Shown here piece by piece: positions 34,537 to 42,856 of a stretch of DNA of 64,000 nucleotides. This DNA is from DASXZH01 sp036502005. GTDB lineage: Bacteria > Armatimonadota > Fimbriimonadia > Fimbriimonadales > Fimbriimonadaceae. The stretch lies in assembly GCA_036502005.1 (NCBI GenBank), contig DASXZH010000094.1:77772-141771 (forward strand). Direction: 5' to 3'. The notes under the pieces were generated by a model that worked only from the letters and a program-made list of their open reading frames with translations, was not told where the DNA came from and made no database searches. How positions within the stretch are numbered: position 1 is the stretch's first letter; every line of letters starts with the position of its first letter. The translations under genes were made by a program, and so were the position numbers.

Positions 34537-35289
34537 TCATCCCGTGTATTTGTGGGGCTGAAAATCCGCCAATACCCTGCAAATCTGTTTTGCATCCGGG
34601 CTAGTTTGGCGCTTGAGTTCGGTTTTACCAACGCGCCTGATCTTAAGTGTTTCCTTCATATCTCCGTCCGCTGAAAACCCCAGAGAGCCATAAAGGCTTT
34701 CTGTCAGATTTTGATTTCCAGCAACTGTAGCTATTACTAGGCGTGGCTTCTTTTCCAACAGATCCGTGATCTCCCCCGCCTGGCTTTCGGCCATTCCTCC
34801 ATCAGTATCCAGAATCATGAGGTCCGTCACGACCCTCTTTGAATTAAGTCGAACTGCAATATCCTTGAGTGCAGAGGGCAGTTCCTCCATCGCATCCCCG
34901 GCGGGCCCAAATTCGTTTCCCTTCTTATAGGTAGGATCGACTAGCGGGGTCATTCGCGTCAGAGACTCCAGACGCAGCAGAGACATGTCTAGATCGATTT
35001 GATGCATCGCCATCAGATAAGTGGCACTCACGCCTTGGGGGCTACGAAACCCGTACACTACTACCACTCGCCTAAGCATCTTTCCCAAGGCTTCTTTCGA
35101 AGTTCGATGAACAAAGCTAAGGGCCGCTCTGTGAACGTGCGGATCAATATCTATTGTCCCATCGTGCTCCCAAAGTGCAATGCCGTAAAGGGTTTCTGCC
35201 CATATGGCCACCCTGCCGACACTCTGTGCATAGGCGCCCCCTGCTGAAGCAAGCAACGCAACAATGACTGTGATTCGTTTACCTTTCAC
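34537..35289 (-). CDS. hypothetical secreted protein, 250 aa
   Basis: Not recognised. The N-terminus is a signal peptide (MKGKRITVIVALLASAGGAYA). The mature part is soluble and mainly helical, with short segments such as TLYGIALWEHDGTIDIDPHV and VTDLMILDTDGGM, the latter resembling a strand-loop with paired Asp. No membrane anchor. It is enclosed by the inverted GTAACAC-type heptamer arrays. Confidence 0.6.
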   Translation of the reverse strand: MKGKRITVIVALLASAGGAYAQSVGRVAIWAETLYGIALWEHDGTIDIDPHVHRAALSFVHRTSKEALGKMLRRVVVVYGFRSPQGVSATYLMAMHQIDLDMSLLRLESLTRMTPLVDPTYKKGNEFGPAGDAMEELPSALKDIAVRLNSKRVVTDLMILDTDGGMAESQAGEITDLLEKKPRLVIATVAGNQNLTESLYGSLGFSADGDMKETLKIRRVGKTELKRQTSPDAKQICRVLADFQPHKYTG

Positions 35290-35353
35290 GATCCTATTGT
35301 AAATCTTAGTCGGACGGATTACAAATATAAATCGCCCAGAAACCTCCCGGTCC

Positions 35354-35398
35354 CCAGGACTCAGGACTCATCACCCGTCACCTGTCACCCGTCACGCA
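35354..35398. repeat. heptamer array, right arm (GTCACCC type)
   Basis: Units GTCACCC, GTCACCT and GTCACGC with 7-base spacing, inverse to 34453-34487. It directly adjoins the operator of the ArsR-like gene, where it occupies the -35 position. Confidence 0.75.
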
Positions 35399-35426
35399 CA
35401 ATACGTTATACTTATATCACGTATTG
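35399..35426 (+). promoter_or_regulatory. operator/promoter of the ArsR-SRPBCC gene
   Basis: Perfect 8-base inverted repeat CAATACGT-N12-ACGTATTG. The -10-like hexamer TATACT (35407-35412) lies inside the spacer, so a bound dimer would cover the promoter. Transcription would begin only about 14 bases before the GTG start, with no ribosome-binding site. Confidence 0.65.
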
Positions 35427-35432
35427 AAAACA

Positions 35433-36221
35433 GTGGATTCGGAATCCGTCTGGCGAGCGCTGGCTAGCCCCCACCGCCGAAAACTACTCGACCTGCTGCG
35501 AGAAGGCCCCCAAACAACGGGCCAGCTCACAAAGGAGCTCACCGGCCTTAGCCGGTTTGCCGTTATGCAGCACCTTGGAGTTTTGAATGAAGCAGGGCTA
35601 GTCCTCTTTCGAAGGGAGGGACGCAAACGTTTGAACTTTGCGAATCCTATCCCGCTGAGAGAGATGTACGAACGCTGGGTAAGTAAGCCCGCGTCGAGCG
35701 CGGCCGAGACGGCCCTACACCTAAAGCGATATGCAGAATGGGAACAGGAGGTGGTCCACCAGATGGGCTATCGACACATAAAAATCGAAATGGAAATGCG
35801 TATCAATGCGCCGCGTGAAAAGGTGTTCGCGGCATTTACAACGAACTATGACAAGTGGTGGCCACATCGCTATCACGACGACTCCACGTGTTCTGTGGAA
35901 GCAAAGGCCGGAGGCCACATCTATGAGCAGTTTAAAGCGGGCGGGGGCGCCATAACGGGAACCGTCGTTTATATCGAGCCACCGTACAAGCTGGCTACTT
36001 CGGGCCCTAGCTCCTTGGGCCGCGGTCTTAGTTCTTACAGCGTGGCAACTTGCGAAGAAGACGGCGAAAACACGCTCTTCAAACGATCGATGGAGTTGTG
36101 GGGGTCGATCTCGGAAGAGGTCGAAAAGATGTACCGGGACGGTGGACATCAACTAATGGAAGTGGCCCTACGCGGTTACTTGGAAGAGGGCAAGGAATAT
36201 TCGAAAGAGGTGAAGGAATGA
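35433..36221 (+). CDS. ArsR-type regulator fused to an SRPBCC (AHSA1) domain
   Basis: 262 residues from the GTG at 35433. A TTG at 35424 adds three residues but falls in the operator. Residues ~1-85 are a winged-helix ArsR domain (WRALASPHRRKLLDLLREGP, GLSRFAVMQHLGVLNEAGLV). From ~115 a SRPBCC/AHSA1 ligand-binding domain follows (IEMEMRINAPREKVFAAFTT). The fusion suggests a repressor whose DNA binding is controlled by a hydrophobic small molecule held in the C-terminal cavity. Its stop overlaps the next start (ATGA), indicating a two-gene operon, probably autoregulated. Confidence 0.85.
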   Translation: MDSESVWRALASPHRRKLLDLLREGPQTTGQLTKELTGLSRFAVMQHLGVLNEAGLVLFRREGRKRLNFANPIPLREMYERWVSKPASSAAETALHLKRYAEWEQEVVHQMGYRHIKIEMEMRINAPREKVFAAFTTNYDKWWPHRYHDDSTCSVEAKAGGHIYEQFKAGGGAITGTVVYIEPPYKLATSGPSSLGRGLSSYSVATCEEDGENTLFKRSMELWGSISEEVEKMYRDGGHQLMEVALRGYLEEGKEYSKEVKE

Positions 36222-36694
36222 TTGCGTTACTAGCTGCTGCATTGATTGGGCGGACTCAAGATTCGGCGTCATCGGAAGTGTTTAAGCTTTGCCAATACAT
36301 GGTGGGAGGCCAATGGGAAGGCCATGTGGGCAAGAATGTCGTGATCCGGTTCAAGTTTCACACCGAAGATAACGGCAATAAGTTCGTGGGCGAAGGGTGG
36401 ATCGATGCAACAGGCAAGCACCCGACTTCAGTACGCTCCAGCTTTGGCTGGGATCCGGATGCGAAGCAGGTTTATTATCTGGATCAGCATGGATCGGACA
36501 CGGTCTACTTTGGGCACGTAACGTGCGAGGGCAACACCTTGGTTACCGACTTTAACGGTCTAGTGGGCGACAAGGGCCATTACATCAGCCGCGAATCGGT
36601 TACGCACGACCAACTTGTTTCAACCATGATGGCCGAGGACAAAGGCAAGATGGTGGATATGGGGTTCCATTTGGAGTTGCATAGGGTTAAGTGA
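36218..36694 (+). CDS. hypothetical small beta-barrel-like protein (DUF1579-type candidate)
   Basis: 158 residues from the ATG at 36218, which overlaps the stop of the ArsR-SRPBCC gene. The first ~14 residues (MIALLAAALIGRTQD) may be a signal peptide. The rest alternates short beta strands (LCQYMVGGQWEGHVG, VIRFKFHTEDNG, VYYLDQHGSDTVYFGHVTCE), as in lipocalin-like or DUF1579-type proteins, but I cannot name the family with certainty. Translational coupling makes it the likely target or partner of the regulator. Confidence 0.6.
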   Translation: MIALLAAALIGRTQDSASSEVFKLCQYMVGGQWEGHVGKNVVIRFKFHTEDNGNKFVGEGWIDATGKHPTSVRSSFGWDPDAKQVYYLDQHGSDTVYFGHVTCEGNTLVTDFNGLVGDKGHYISRESVTHDQLVSTMMAEDKGKMVDMGFHLELHRVK

Positions 36695-36838
36695 GAGTGA
36701 AAGGTGAAAGGTGAAAGGTGATATGTGATAAGGTCCGGAAGGGCCCTTCCCCTTGCGCTCCGGCGGTGGGACAGGACCTTTCAGGACGTATCACCTTTCA
36801 CTTATCACTTATCACTTATCACTTATCACTTTCACTTG
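36691..36838. repeat. compact 'empty' heptamer inverted repeat with core
   Basis: The left arm (36691-36732) has GTGAAAG/GTGATAA units and the right arm (36788-36838) has CACTTAT units. The 55-base core (36733-36787) includes CCCTTCCCCTTGCGC, also found on the minus strand at 61206-61220 and in altered form near 33880. It lies between two convergent genes and touches both stop codons. Confidence 0.85.
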
Positions 36839-37393
36839 TCACGCTCCAAGCTGCTCTAGCACCTCAGCGCACGTACACGTTTCCCCCATCTTCGGAAAGA
36901 GGGTCTCCACACAATACTTCTGAGCTTCCTCGGTTCGGTCCGTCATCGCGTCGGTGATGAAGACAACGTTGTAGCCCAAGTCGTACGCGCTGCGCGCAGT
37001 TGACTCAACCCCGGCGGAAGTTGAAATCCCGGCCATAAAGACCTGGGTGACGCCTTTAGTTTTCAGTATCTCATCCAGGTTGGTCCCCACAAACGCGCCC
37101 CAACGTCGCTTCTCAACAACGTGGTCGCTTTGCTTGCGGTTAAGTTCGTGCACCAGTTGGTCCCAGCCGTCCGGGAACGCCATCTTCGGCGTTCCGGCGT
37201 CTGTTCTTCCGGGCGCGCGGTCGGTTACGTGAACCCACACAACCTCATGGTCGGTCTCCCGAAATGCTTCCGCCAGTTCGGCGGCTTTTTCGATGATTTC
37301 ACTGGCGGGGGTCACGGTTGGGAATCCGACGATTCCCTTCTGAAGGTCGATCACGATCAAGGCAGCTTTGGGATCAAGTTCTGTAAGTGGCAT
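36839..37393 (-). CDS. isochorismatase-like hydrolase homologue lacking the usual catalytic Cys
   Basis: 184 residues with the isochorismatase fold: ALIVIDLQKGIVG (catalytic Asp), VEKRRWGAF (Lys), and VFMAGISTSAGVESTARSAY followed by DAMTD. The position normally occupied by the nucleophilic Cys (pattern GxxTxxCVxxTA) is Gly here. A subset of relatives is like this, so hydrolase activity is doubtful. The stop lies in the first unit of the adjacent heptamer array. About 145 bases upstream contain a short family B fragment (37476-37512). Confidence 0.8.
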   Translation of the reverse strand: MPLTELDPKAALIVIDLQKGIVGFPTVTPASEIIEKAAELAEAFRETDHEVVWVHVTDRAPGRTDAGTPKMAFPDGWDQLVHELNRKQSDHVVEKRRWGAFVGTNLDEILKTKGVTQVFMAGISTSAGVESTARSAYDLGYNVVFITDAMTDRTEEAQKYCVETLFPKMGETCTCAEVLEQLGA

Positions 37394-37539
37394 ATCTGTT
37401 TAGACTCCATTTGGGATGTGACTAGGAGCAGCAAGCTGGGTAGGTTCTTCGACTGCGTACTTAGCGAGAGAGCGCGAAGCTGTGGAGTGTGGGAACTTGC
37501 CTTCAGAGTGCTCTATTTTCAATGCCAATCCCCTATCCG

Positions 37540-40014
37540 CTATCTCCTGCCTTGGATCTGCTGAATAATCGGCTCGATAAATCCGGCCACGCGCGGGTTT
37601 TTAGCCTCCAACGCCTTCAAATCCGGAATTACTTCCTTCATCTTCCTGGCTACTGCCACTTGCATCGCCGTTTGAATAAGTCGGAAATTGCCCGAGTTAA
37701 TCGCCTCACGCACAAACTTCACAACACGTGAGTCGTTTCCTTTCACATAAGCCAGAGCGTTCAAACCGGCGGATTGCATCTCGTCAGGCTGCATCTCGCC
37801 TAAAGAATCAAAAACCAGATCCACTCCCTTGGGATCGTCGTGCTTTACCAGAACCGCTAGGCCCGCGCCGCGGATTTGGCCATTGGTAGCATGAGCCGCC
37901 TGGTTATAAATCAGGTCATGGCTGTTTGCGTAATCCAAAGCGCCAAGCGCCGTGATCGAAGCGGCCACCACTCGGTAAGGCTCGGAGTCGTTCAACAGAC
38001 CCTGTAAAACGTTATTGGTCTCCGCGTCGTTTGGCAACTCTGAAAGCGCTCTTACCGCGTGTTCTCTTCTCTCAAAGTTCTCGTGTTTCAGCTCTCCGAA
38101 CCAGAACGAACGAAGCTCGGGCCGTTTTAAACGTGCCAGCGCACTTGTATTTAGAATGGCGGGGTTCAGGCCTTGGTCAGCTTTTAGCATCTCCACAATC
38201 GCCGGTATTGCAGAATCTGGCTGCTCAGTTCCAAGGACTCGGTCCATCGCCTGCTGACGTAGAACGCAATCAGGAGCATATTTGGCAATCGGAACCAACT
38301 CAGAAGGGCCCCAAGGCTGCGTTTCGATCTGCCGAACGAAGTCATGGGTGGGATCAAACATCACCGCATCTGGCTTCGCCGTTACGTCAATGCTGAAAGA
38401 TTGGCCCGCCGAATTCAAATGGATCGGCGATTCCAAGACTTGGCTGCCCATGATAAACCCAACCTTCGTCGGAACATCGTAGATAGGCGTGCCTTGCGTT
38501 GTATCTTGCGTTTGCTTCACATGGACGGTCACCTTCTTGGCCGCGTCGTCATAAGACCAAGACCAGTCGATCACTGGATGCCCCGGCTTCAGAATCCACT
38601 GATCAAACCAAGGGTGAAGGTTGATGCCGGTTGCATCGGTCATCGCCTCGCAAAGGTCGTTTGTTTCGGCTGGGCCATTGTGGAACCGCTCAATGTAGAG
38701 CTTCAGGCCGGAATAGAATGGCTTCCAACCAAGCTCCTTGCGCAGCGAAATCAGGAGCGCTCCGCCTTTCGGGTAAGTGTGCTGATCGAACATCACACCA
38801 GGATTCGAATAAAAGTTTGTGGCAATTGGCCGTTTGTAGCGCCTGCTCTCATCAAAGTAGCCTTGGCTATTCGCTTCAAACTCACGGTAGCCCGCGTTTT
38901 CGCCCAAGATATGGAGCGTGTAGCTCATTTCCATAAAGGTGGCAAAGCTCTCATTTAGCCATATTTGGCCCCAATCCTTACACGTAACGTAGTCGCCAAA
39001 CCACTGGTGGCCCATTTCATGGGAGTTCAGCGAATCCATGGTGTAGTAGCCGGCGCGCGGATCGGTCAAGAACGCGGCCCCAAGTGTTGTGGCGCTTACA
39101 TTCTCTTGGCCGCCTCCGAAATCGTAGGTACAGTCCTGGGCATATTTTGGCCAGGGATACTCCACGCCTAGGTTGTCCGAATAGAAGCTAAGCATGTCCT
39201 TGGTGTGGCCAAAACTGTAATCCAGCTTCGCTCCCATTCCTTTCGGGCAGACATAGTAAAGCGGCTTGCCTCGCCAAGTGTCCTTGTGGATATCGAATGG
39301 GCCGCAGATCACGGAAGTCAGATAGGTCGCATGGGACTGGTCCATCTTCCAGTAAACGGTTCTCGTCTTACCGCCGGGGTTAACCGTGTCCGAGATCAAC
39401 GTTCCGTTACTGATTACTTCCCAATCGGCGGGGACCGTGGTGCGGGTTTCGCTGGTCGTGAAATCATTGGGATAGTCCCAAGTCACGGCCCAATCCCTGG
39501 TGTCAGAAGTCTCGCCGTTGGTCCAAAGCCCAACCTTGCTGGGGTCGTTCTTCTTAGGCTCGTGCCAGTGCCAGCCACCCGAGCCGCCATGCACTTCTTC
39601 GGACTGCATTAGATGGTAGTGGACCGTCACCACATCCTTTTCGCCGCGTTTTGTTGGCGGACAGTCGACAAGAATCCCCTCGTCATCCCGCTTGAAGGTA
39701 GCCGGAGTGCCGTTCAACTCAACCTTTTCGATCTTCGTGTCCACCCCCGCATGGAAGCGAAGCTGAGTCACGCTGTCTCTTAACGGACTTAGCGTGTTCG
39801 TCGCTGTTGCCGTAAGTAATCGGTCAGGATAATCGACAACCATATCCAGACTCAGATTGAGCAGGTCATACATGCGGTCTGGAGCATAGTGGACCGTGGC
39901 ATCTGGAGCCGTAAACGGGTTCTTCGCTCCCCTGGAACCGCCCTGGGCCATACTCATGGCTGCAAGGGCTGAGTACGCCAAAACGGCGGACGTCGATATT
40001 CGGGACTTAGACAA
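37540..40014 (-). CDS. M1-family metallopeptidase with C-terminal HEAT repeats, secreted
   Basis: 824 residues. A signal peptide (residues 1-23, ending AMSMAQ) precedes the beta-sandwich N-domain. The gluzincin site HEMGHQW lies at 332-338, with the third zinc ligand in WLNESFATF (Glu ~355). The exopeptidase GAMEN motif is present only as the variant GGGQENVSATTLG. The last ~240 residues are HEAT repeats (LRSFWFGELKHENFERREHA, NNVLQGLLNDSEPYRVVA). Probably a periplasmic aminopeptidase-like enzyme. The truncated gene at the window's left edge encodes a similar tail. Downstream on the same strand no operon partner is evident. Confidence 0.88.
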   Translation of the reverse strand: MSKSRISTSAVLAYSALAAMSMAQGGSRGAKNPFTAPDATVHYAPDRMYDLLNLSLDMVVDYPDRLLTATATNTLSPLRDSVTQLRFHAGVDTKIEKVELNGTPATFKRDDEGILVDCPPTKRGEKDVVTVHYHLMQSEEVHGGSGGWHWHEPKKNDPSKVGLWTNGETSDTRDWAVTWDYPNDFTTSETRTTVPADWEVISNGTLISDTVNPGGKTRTVYWKMDQSHATYLTSVICGPFDIHKDTWRGKPLYYVCPKGMGAKLDYSFGHTKDMLSFYSDNLGVEYPWPKYAQDCTYDFGGGQENVSATTLGAAFLTDPRAGYYTMDSLNSHEMGHQWFGDYVTCKDWGQIWLNESFATFMEMSYTLHILGENAGYREFEANSQGYFDESRRYKRPIATNFYSNPGVMFDQHTYPKGGALLISLRKELGWKPFYSGLKLYIERFHNGPAETNDLCEAMTDATGINLHPWFDQWILKPGHPVIDWSWSYDDAAKKVTVHVKQTQDTTQGTPIYDVPTKVGFIMGSQVLESPIHLNSAGQSFSIDVTAKPDAVMFDPTHDFVRQIETQPWGPSELVPIAKYAPDCVLRQQAMDRVLGTEQPDSAIPAIVEMLKADQGLNPAILNTSALARLKRPELRSFWFGELKHENFERREHAVRALSELPNDAETNNVLQGLLNDSEPYRVVAASITALGALDYANSHDLIYNQAAHATNGQIRGAGLAVLVKHDDPKGVDLVFDSLGEMQPDEMQSAGLNALAYVKGNDSRVVKFVREAINSGNFRLIQTAMQVAVARKMKEVIPDLKALEAKNPRVAGFIEPIIQQIQGRR

Positions 40015-40065
40015 GGTGTATGTCTTTTACCTTACGATTTCCATTGGATGAACAACTGTCTCGGA

Positions 40066-40734
40066 TTAGGGCTTCATCCGAAGGGTATTCATGATCTCTG
40101 GCGCGGCCTGCTCGATCGGCCCTTCATGGTTAGTCGTTTCAAAAACGACCTCGTAGACGGTTTCGCCGTTGGGCACCACGTAAACGATGTCTGTGATCGT
40201 ATCGCCGCCTCTGGTTTGGTTGTTCGCGGTAATCATGTCAACCTTCCCGATCGGCAGGTCCGTGGGAGTTATTGTTTGGGCTAAGAACTCTGACTTAACT
40301 GCCTTTGCCAGCTCGTCCAGCGAGGCCGAACTCTGTTTGGAGGTGACGTAGAAACGCGTCATCTTTTCACCGGGAATTGGCTTTACATTCTTGTTGTAAA
40401 GCTCCAACAGAATGCCTTCTTTCTTCTGCCGATCAGCGTCGCTTGGGTCCACTTGTTCCGGCAATTCGCGAGAGGTTGGCGGCGCTGAATCAGACGTTGA
40501 GGGTGTGTTGGAAAGATCCAGGTTCTGAAGCCCGATGGAGCCTATGGTCAGCTTTGTGAGGCTCAGAGTCCAATCGCTTGGGGCGGCGATAGAAAATCCC
40601 GCACTATCGTGGGTCACCCACCCGGGATCCAGTTTGGGCGCTGGAGCCGAATGCAGCAACGAAACGACAGGCTTCTTACTACAACCGATACACAATGCTG
40701 CGGCTAAGCTGAGGGCAACGAATTGGCGCTTCAT
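40066..40734 (-). CDS. hypothetical lipoprotein, 222 aa
   Basis: A signal peptide with lipobox ALCIGC (MKRQFVALSLAAALCIGC) marks a lipoprotein. The mature domain starts with WVTHDSAGFSIAAPSDWTLS, a pattern seen in small beta-alpha proteins related to PsbP/DUF1795-type domains, and ends with YEVVFETTNHEGPIEQAAPEIMNTLR, also typical of that group. The family assignment is tentative and the function unknown. It lies upstream of the M1 gene on the same strand (51-base gap) and downstream of the GDSGSP lipoprotein, so the three may form one transcript. Confidence 0.65.
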   Translation of the reverse strand: MKRQFVALSLAAALCIGCSKKPVVSLLHSAPAPKLDPGWVTHDSAGFSIAAPSDWTLSLTKLTIGSIGLQNLDLSNTPSTSDSAPPTSRELPEQVDPSDADRQKKEGILLELYNKNVKPIPGEKMTRFYVTSKQSSASLDELAKAVKSEFLAQTITPTDLPIGKVDMITANNQTRGGDTITDIVYVVPNGETVYEVVFETTNHEGPIEQAAPEIMNTLRMKP

Positions 40735-40767
40735 GGGCTTCCATGATTATGGCGCTTCCGTACCGGT

Positions 40768-42054
40768 TCAGGTCGTGGCGGTTAGGGTAATCGTAATGCT
40801 CTGAACCTGCACATTGGGTGAAGTTTTGTAGTGGCTCGCAAGATCCGCATCGATCTGATTGCCCAGGCTGTCCAGAAAATTCGTCTGCGATTCAGCCGCC
40901 ACAAAGTTGAAGTTGAAGGATTGAGTCGCACCGCCCGCCGTAATCGAGATCGAACCGTTGGCAGTGACCTGATTGGCTGCTCCCTGAAGCTGGGCGTCCA
41001 GCGTGGACTGTGCGGCCGCTTCGACCGACATCTCTTCCGTGGAACTGCCCAGGTCGAACCTAACTTGGTGCGTCACCGGGGCCAGAGGGACCAGATTCAA
41101 ATTCGTGTGCACCACCACCGGCATCGTTGCGGCGGCAATATTGGGGTTAATGACGGAGCCTTCCTGCCCATCATAAACAAGTGTGCCGTAAACATTGCCG
41201 ATCAGGTGGCCGGATACGGCGCCACTTGAAAAGCCGTCGACATAGAAGCTCATGACCGGCCAAGAGACTGCGCCGGCATCCTCCAACCCGTGTGCGGTAG
41301 CAACCCATAGCCCAGATTGCAACTCGTAGGTATAGGTGGCCGCGTCGTACCCCTGCGCGTAGGGCCCATTTATAAAGGGCGAGGCAAAACGCAGGCCGGG
41401 AATCGGAGCGGCCGAACCAATCGGCGCTCTCGAAGCAGCTACAGGGTAGGGCACGAAAACCAGGTTTGAAAACCCTGGCTTCGCTTTTAGAATGTTGTAC
41501 ATGCGCTGGGAACCGGCGAAGTACCTGAGGCCCAATGCCTTAACGGCACCAGTCGCACGGCTTGGCGAAGCTTTTGGAGGGCCACTCTCCGCCGCCATTT
41601 CCTGCTGTATTCCTCGGGCATCAAAAGTGACCCCATTCGCAGAACCAAACAGGCCTCCCACAATGTTGCCATTGATCAAAACTGGCGAGCCGCTATCGCC
41701 CTCGTATACCGGTCTATTGTTTCCGGGCTGACAGTGCAAGTCTTGTACTCCCGTTTCTTGAACTCCGGAAAGGTTGACATTTGAAACTTGGGCGGTGAAA
41801 ATCTCGCAGGGAATCTCTGTCACGGTCGTCCCCGAATCGTTGGTGCGCATGGTCGCCACAACGTTGGTTTGTCCTTGTATCTGCGCCCAAGGGATGGTCC
41901 CTTGTGGGTTAGAAGTGACGACCTGGCCGGTCGTCGAGCCCACGCTTCCCGTAGTTCCCGTTGTGGAACCGCCTGGCGGGCTGCCACAACCAGACGCGAT
42001 CAGCAAATATGCCGTGCCCAAGGCAACTAAAATCGGAACGTATCGTCTTCTCAT
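40768..42054 (-). CDS. lipoprotein with GDSGSP serine-protease-like motif
   Basis: 428 residues. Lipoprotein signal (LLIASGC) and a Gly/Thr-rich linker. Residues ~110-140 contain YEGDSGSPVLINGNIVGG, which resembles the nucleophile loop of chymotrypsin-like and SpoIVB-type serine proteases. A later LWVATAHGLEDAG could supply a His-containing loop. In chymotrypsin-fold enzymes the His loop precedes the Ser loop. Here the order is reversed, so either this is a different fold or the His is not catalytic. The C-terminal ~100 residues form a separate beta-rich domain. Possibly an outer-surface protease or a relic. Confidence 0.6.
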   Translation of the reverse strand: MRRRYVPILVALGTAYLLIASGCGSPPGGSTTGTTGSVGSTTGQVVTSNPQGTIPWAQIQGQTNVVATMRTNDSGTTVTEIPCEIFTAQVSNVNLSGVQETGVQDLHCQPGNNRPVYEGDSGSPVLINGNIVGGLFGSANGVTFDARGIQQEMAAESGPPKASPSRATGAVKALGLRYFAGSQRMYNILKAKPGFSNLVFVPYPVAASRAPIGSAAPIPGLRFASPFINGPYAQGYDAATYTYELQSGLWVATAHGLEDAGAVSWPVMSFYVDGFSSGAVSGHLIGNVYGTLVYDGQEGSVINPNIAAATMPVVVHTNLNLVPLAPVTHQVRFDLGSSTEEMSVEAAAQSTLDAQLQGAANQVTANGSISITAGGATQSFNFNFVAAESQTNFLDSLGNQIDADLASHYKTSPNVQVQSITITLTATT

Positions 42055-42126
42055 ATCCCTCCCTCGGGGCGATGCATGTTTCCTTTTACGCCACAGAACC
42101 TGAATGAATCCTTAGAACTTTAACTA

Positions 42127-42783
42127 CTAGCGCTCAACTCGTATAAGGGCAAACCCGTCGTACCCTTTTCTTCCAACGGTCTGAACGGCGCTAGCGGAGA
42201 CCCTTGGCTCTTTCTCGATCATTTCGAACATCTTTCTAACGCCTTGGGTTTCGGGCTCCTCGTTGGCCGGGTCCCCAACTTTGCCGCCTCTCACAACATT
42301 ATCGACGACGATGAGCGTTCCCGGATGCGAAAGCTTGAGCGCCCATTTGAAATAGCCGGGATTGTTCGGCTTATCAGCGTCGATGAAAATGAAGTCGAAA
42401 GATCCCTGCAGGCGTTCAAGGCTATCGAGGGCTGCGCCTACGATTACTTCCACCTTATCGCTAAGGCCAGCATGCGCAATGTTTCTTGCGGCCACCTCGG
42501 CGTGTTTGGGCTCGAACTCGAGGGTGACCATACTGCCATCGGCAGGCAAGGCACGGGCTAGCCAAATCGTGCTGTACCCACCAAGCGTGCCAATTTCGAG
42601 AATCCGTTTGGCGCCGATCAACTTGGCCAATATCTGGAGGAACTTACCCTCGTGCAGGGCAACCTGTATGGCAGGCAGGCCGCCATTTTCGCTTTCTTTG
42701 AGGGCCTGCTCCAAGACTGCGTCTTGCTGGACCAGATGCTTTGCAAAAAAATCGTCGACGGATGCCCAAATCTCTGTGCTCAT
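42127..42783 (-). CDS. class I SAM-dependent O-methyltransferase (CCoAOMT/COMT-like)
   Basis: 218 residues, normal for Methyltransf_3. Motif I ILEIGTLGGYSTIWLA binds SAM. VTLEFEPKHAEVAARN is the acidic-loop strand. FDFIFIDADKPNNPGYFKWA gives the metal-binding Asp and the family signature, and LIVVDNVVRGGKV the second metal site. Methylates a catechol-like hydroxyl on an unidentified small molecule in the cytoplasm. A 15-base palindrome lies about 28 bases upstream of the start codon and may be its operator. Confidence 0.9.
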   Translation of the reverse strand: MSTEIWASVDDFFAKHLVQQDAVLEQALKESENGGLPAIQVALHEGKFLQILAKLIGAKRILEIGTLGGYSTIWLARALPADGSMVTLEFEPKHAEVAARNIAHAGLSDKVEVIVGAALDSLERLQGSFDFIFIDADKPNNPGYFKWALKLSHPGTLIVVDNVVRGGKVGDPANEEPETQGVRKMFEMIEKEPRVSASAVQTVGRKGYDGFALIRVER

Positions 42784-42810
42784 GTGCTTAGGCTACCTTT
42801 GCATAGCCTT

Positions 42811-42825
42811 GTGAATAATATTCAC
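42811..42825. promoter_or_regulatory. palindromic operator candidate
   Basis: GTGAATAATATTCAC, a perfect 7+1+7 palindrome. It lies upstream of the minus-strand O-methyltransferase and overlaps the -35 region of the plus-strand candidate sRNA, so one regulator could control both. It resembles but does not fit the spacing of Rex sites. Confidence 0.5.
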
Positions 42826-42850
42826 GGATTTAATGGACGGGTCGTATAAT
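42821..42850 (+). promoter_or_regulatory. promoter of the candidate sRNA
   Basis: The -35-like TTCACG and a perfect -10 TATAAT (42845-42850) are separated by 18 bases. The -35 is inside the palindrome described above. Confidence 0.45.
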
Positions 42851-42856
42851 GTCATT

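Noticed and set aside
42811..42825. Rex operator
   Set aside because: The spacing between TTGTGAA and TTCACGG is 5 instead of 4 bases and the outer bases differ; kept only as an unassigned palindrome.
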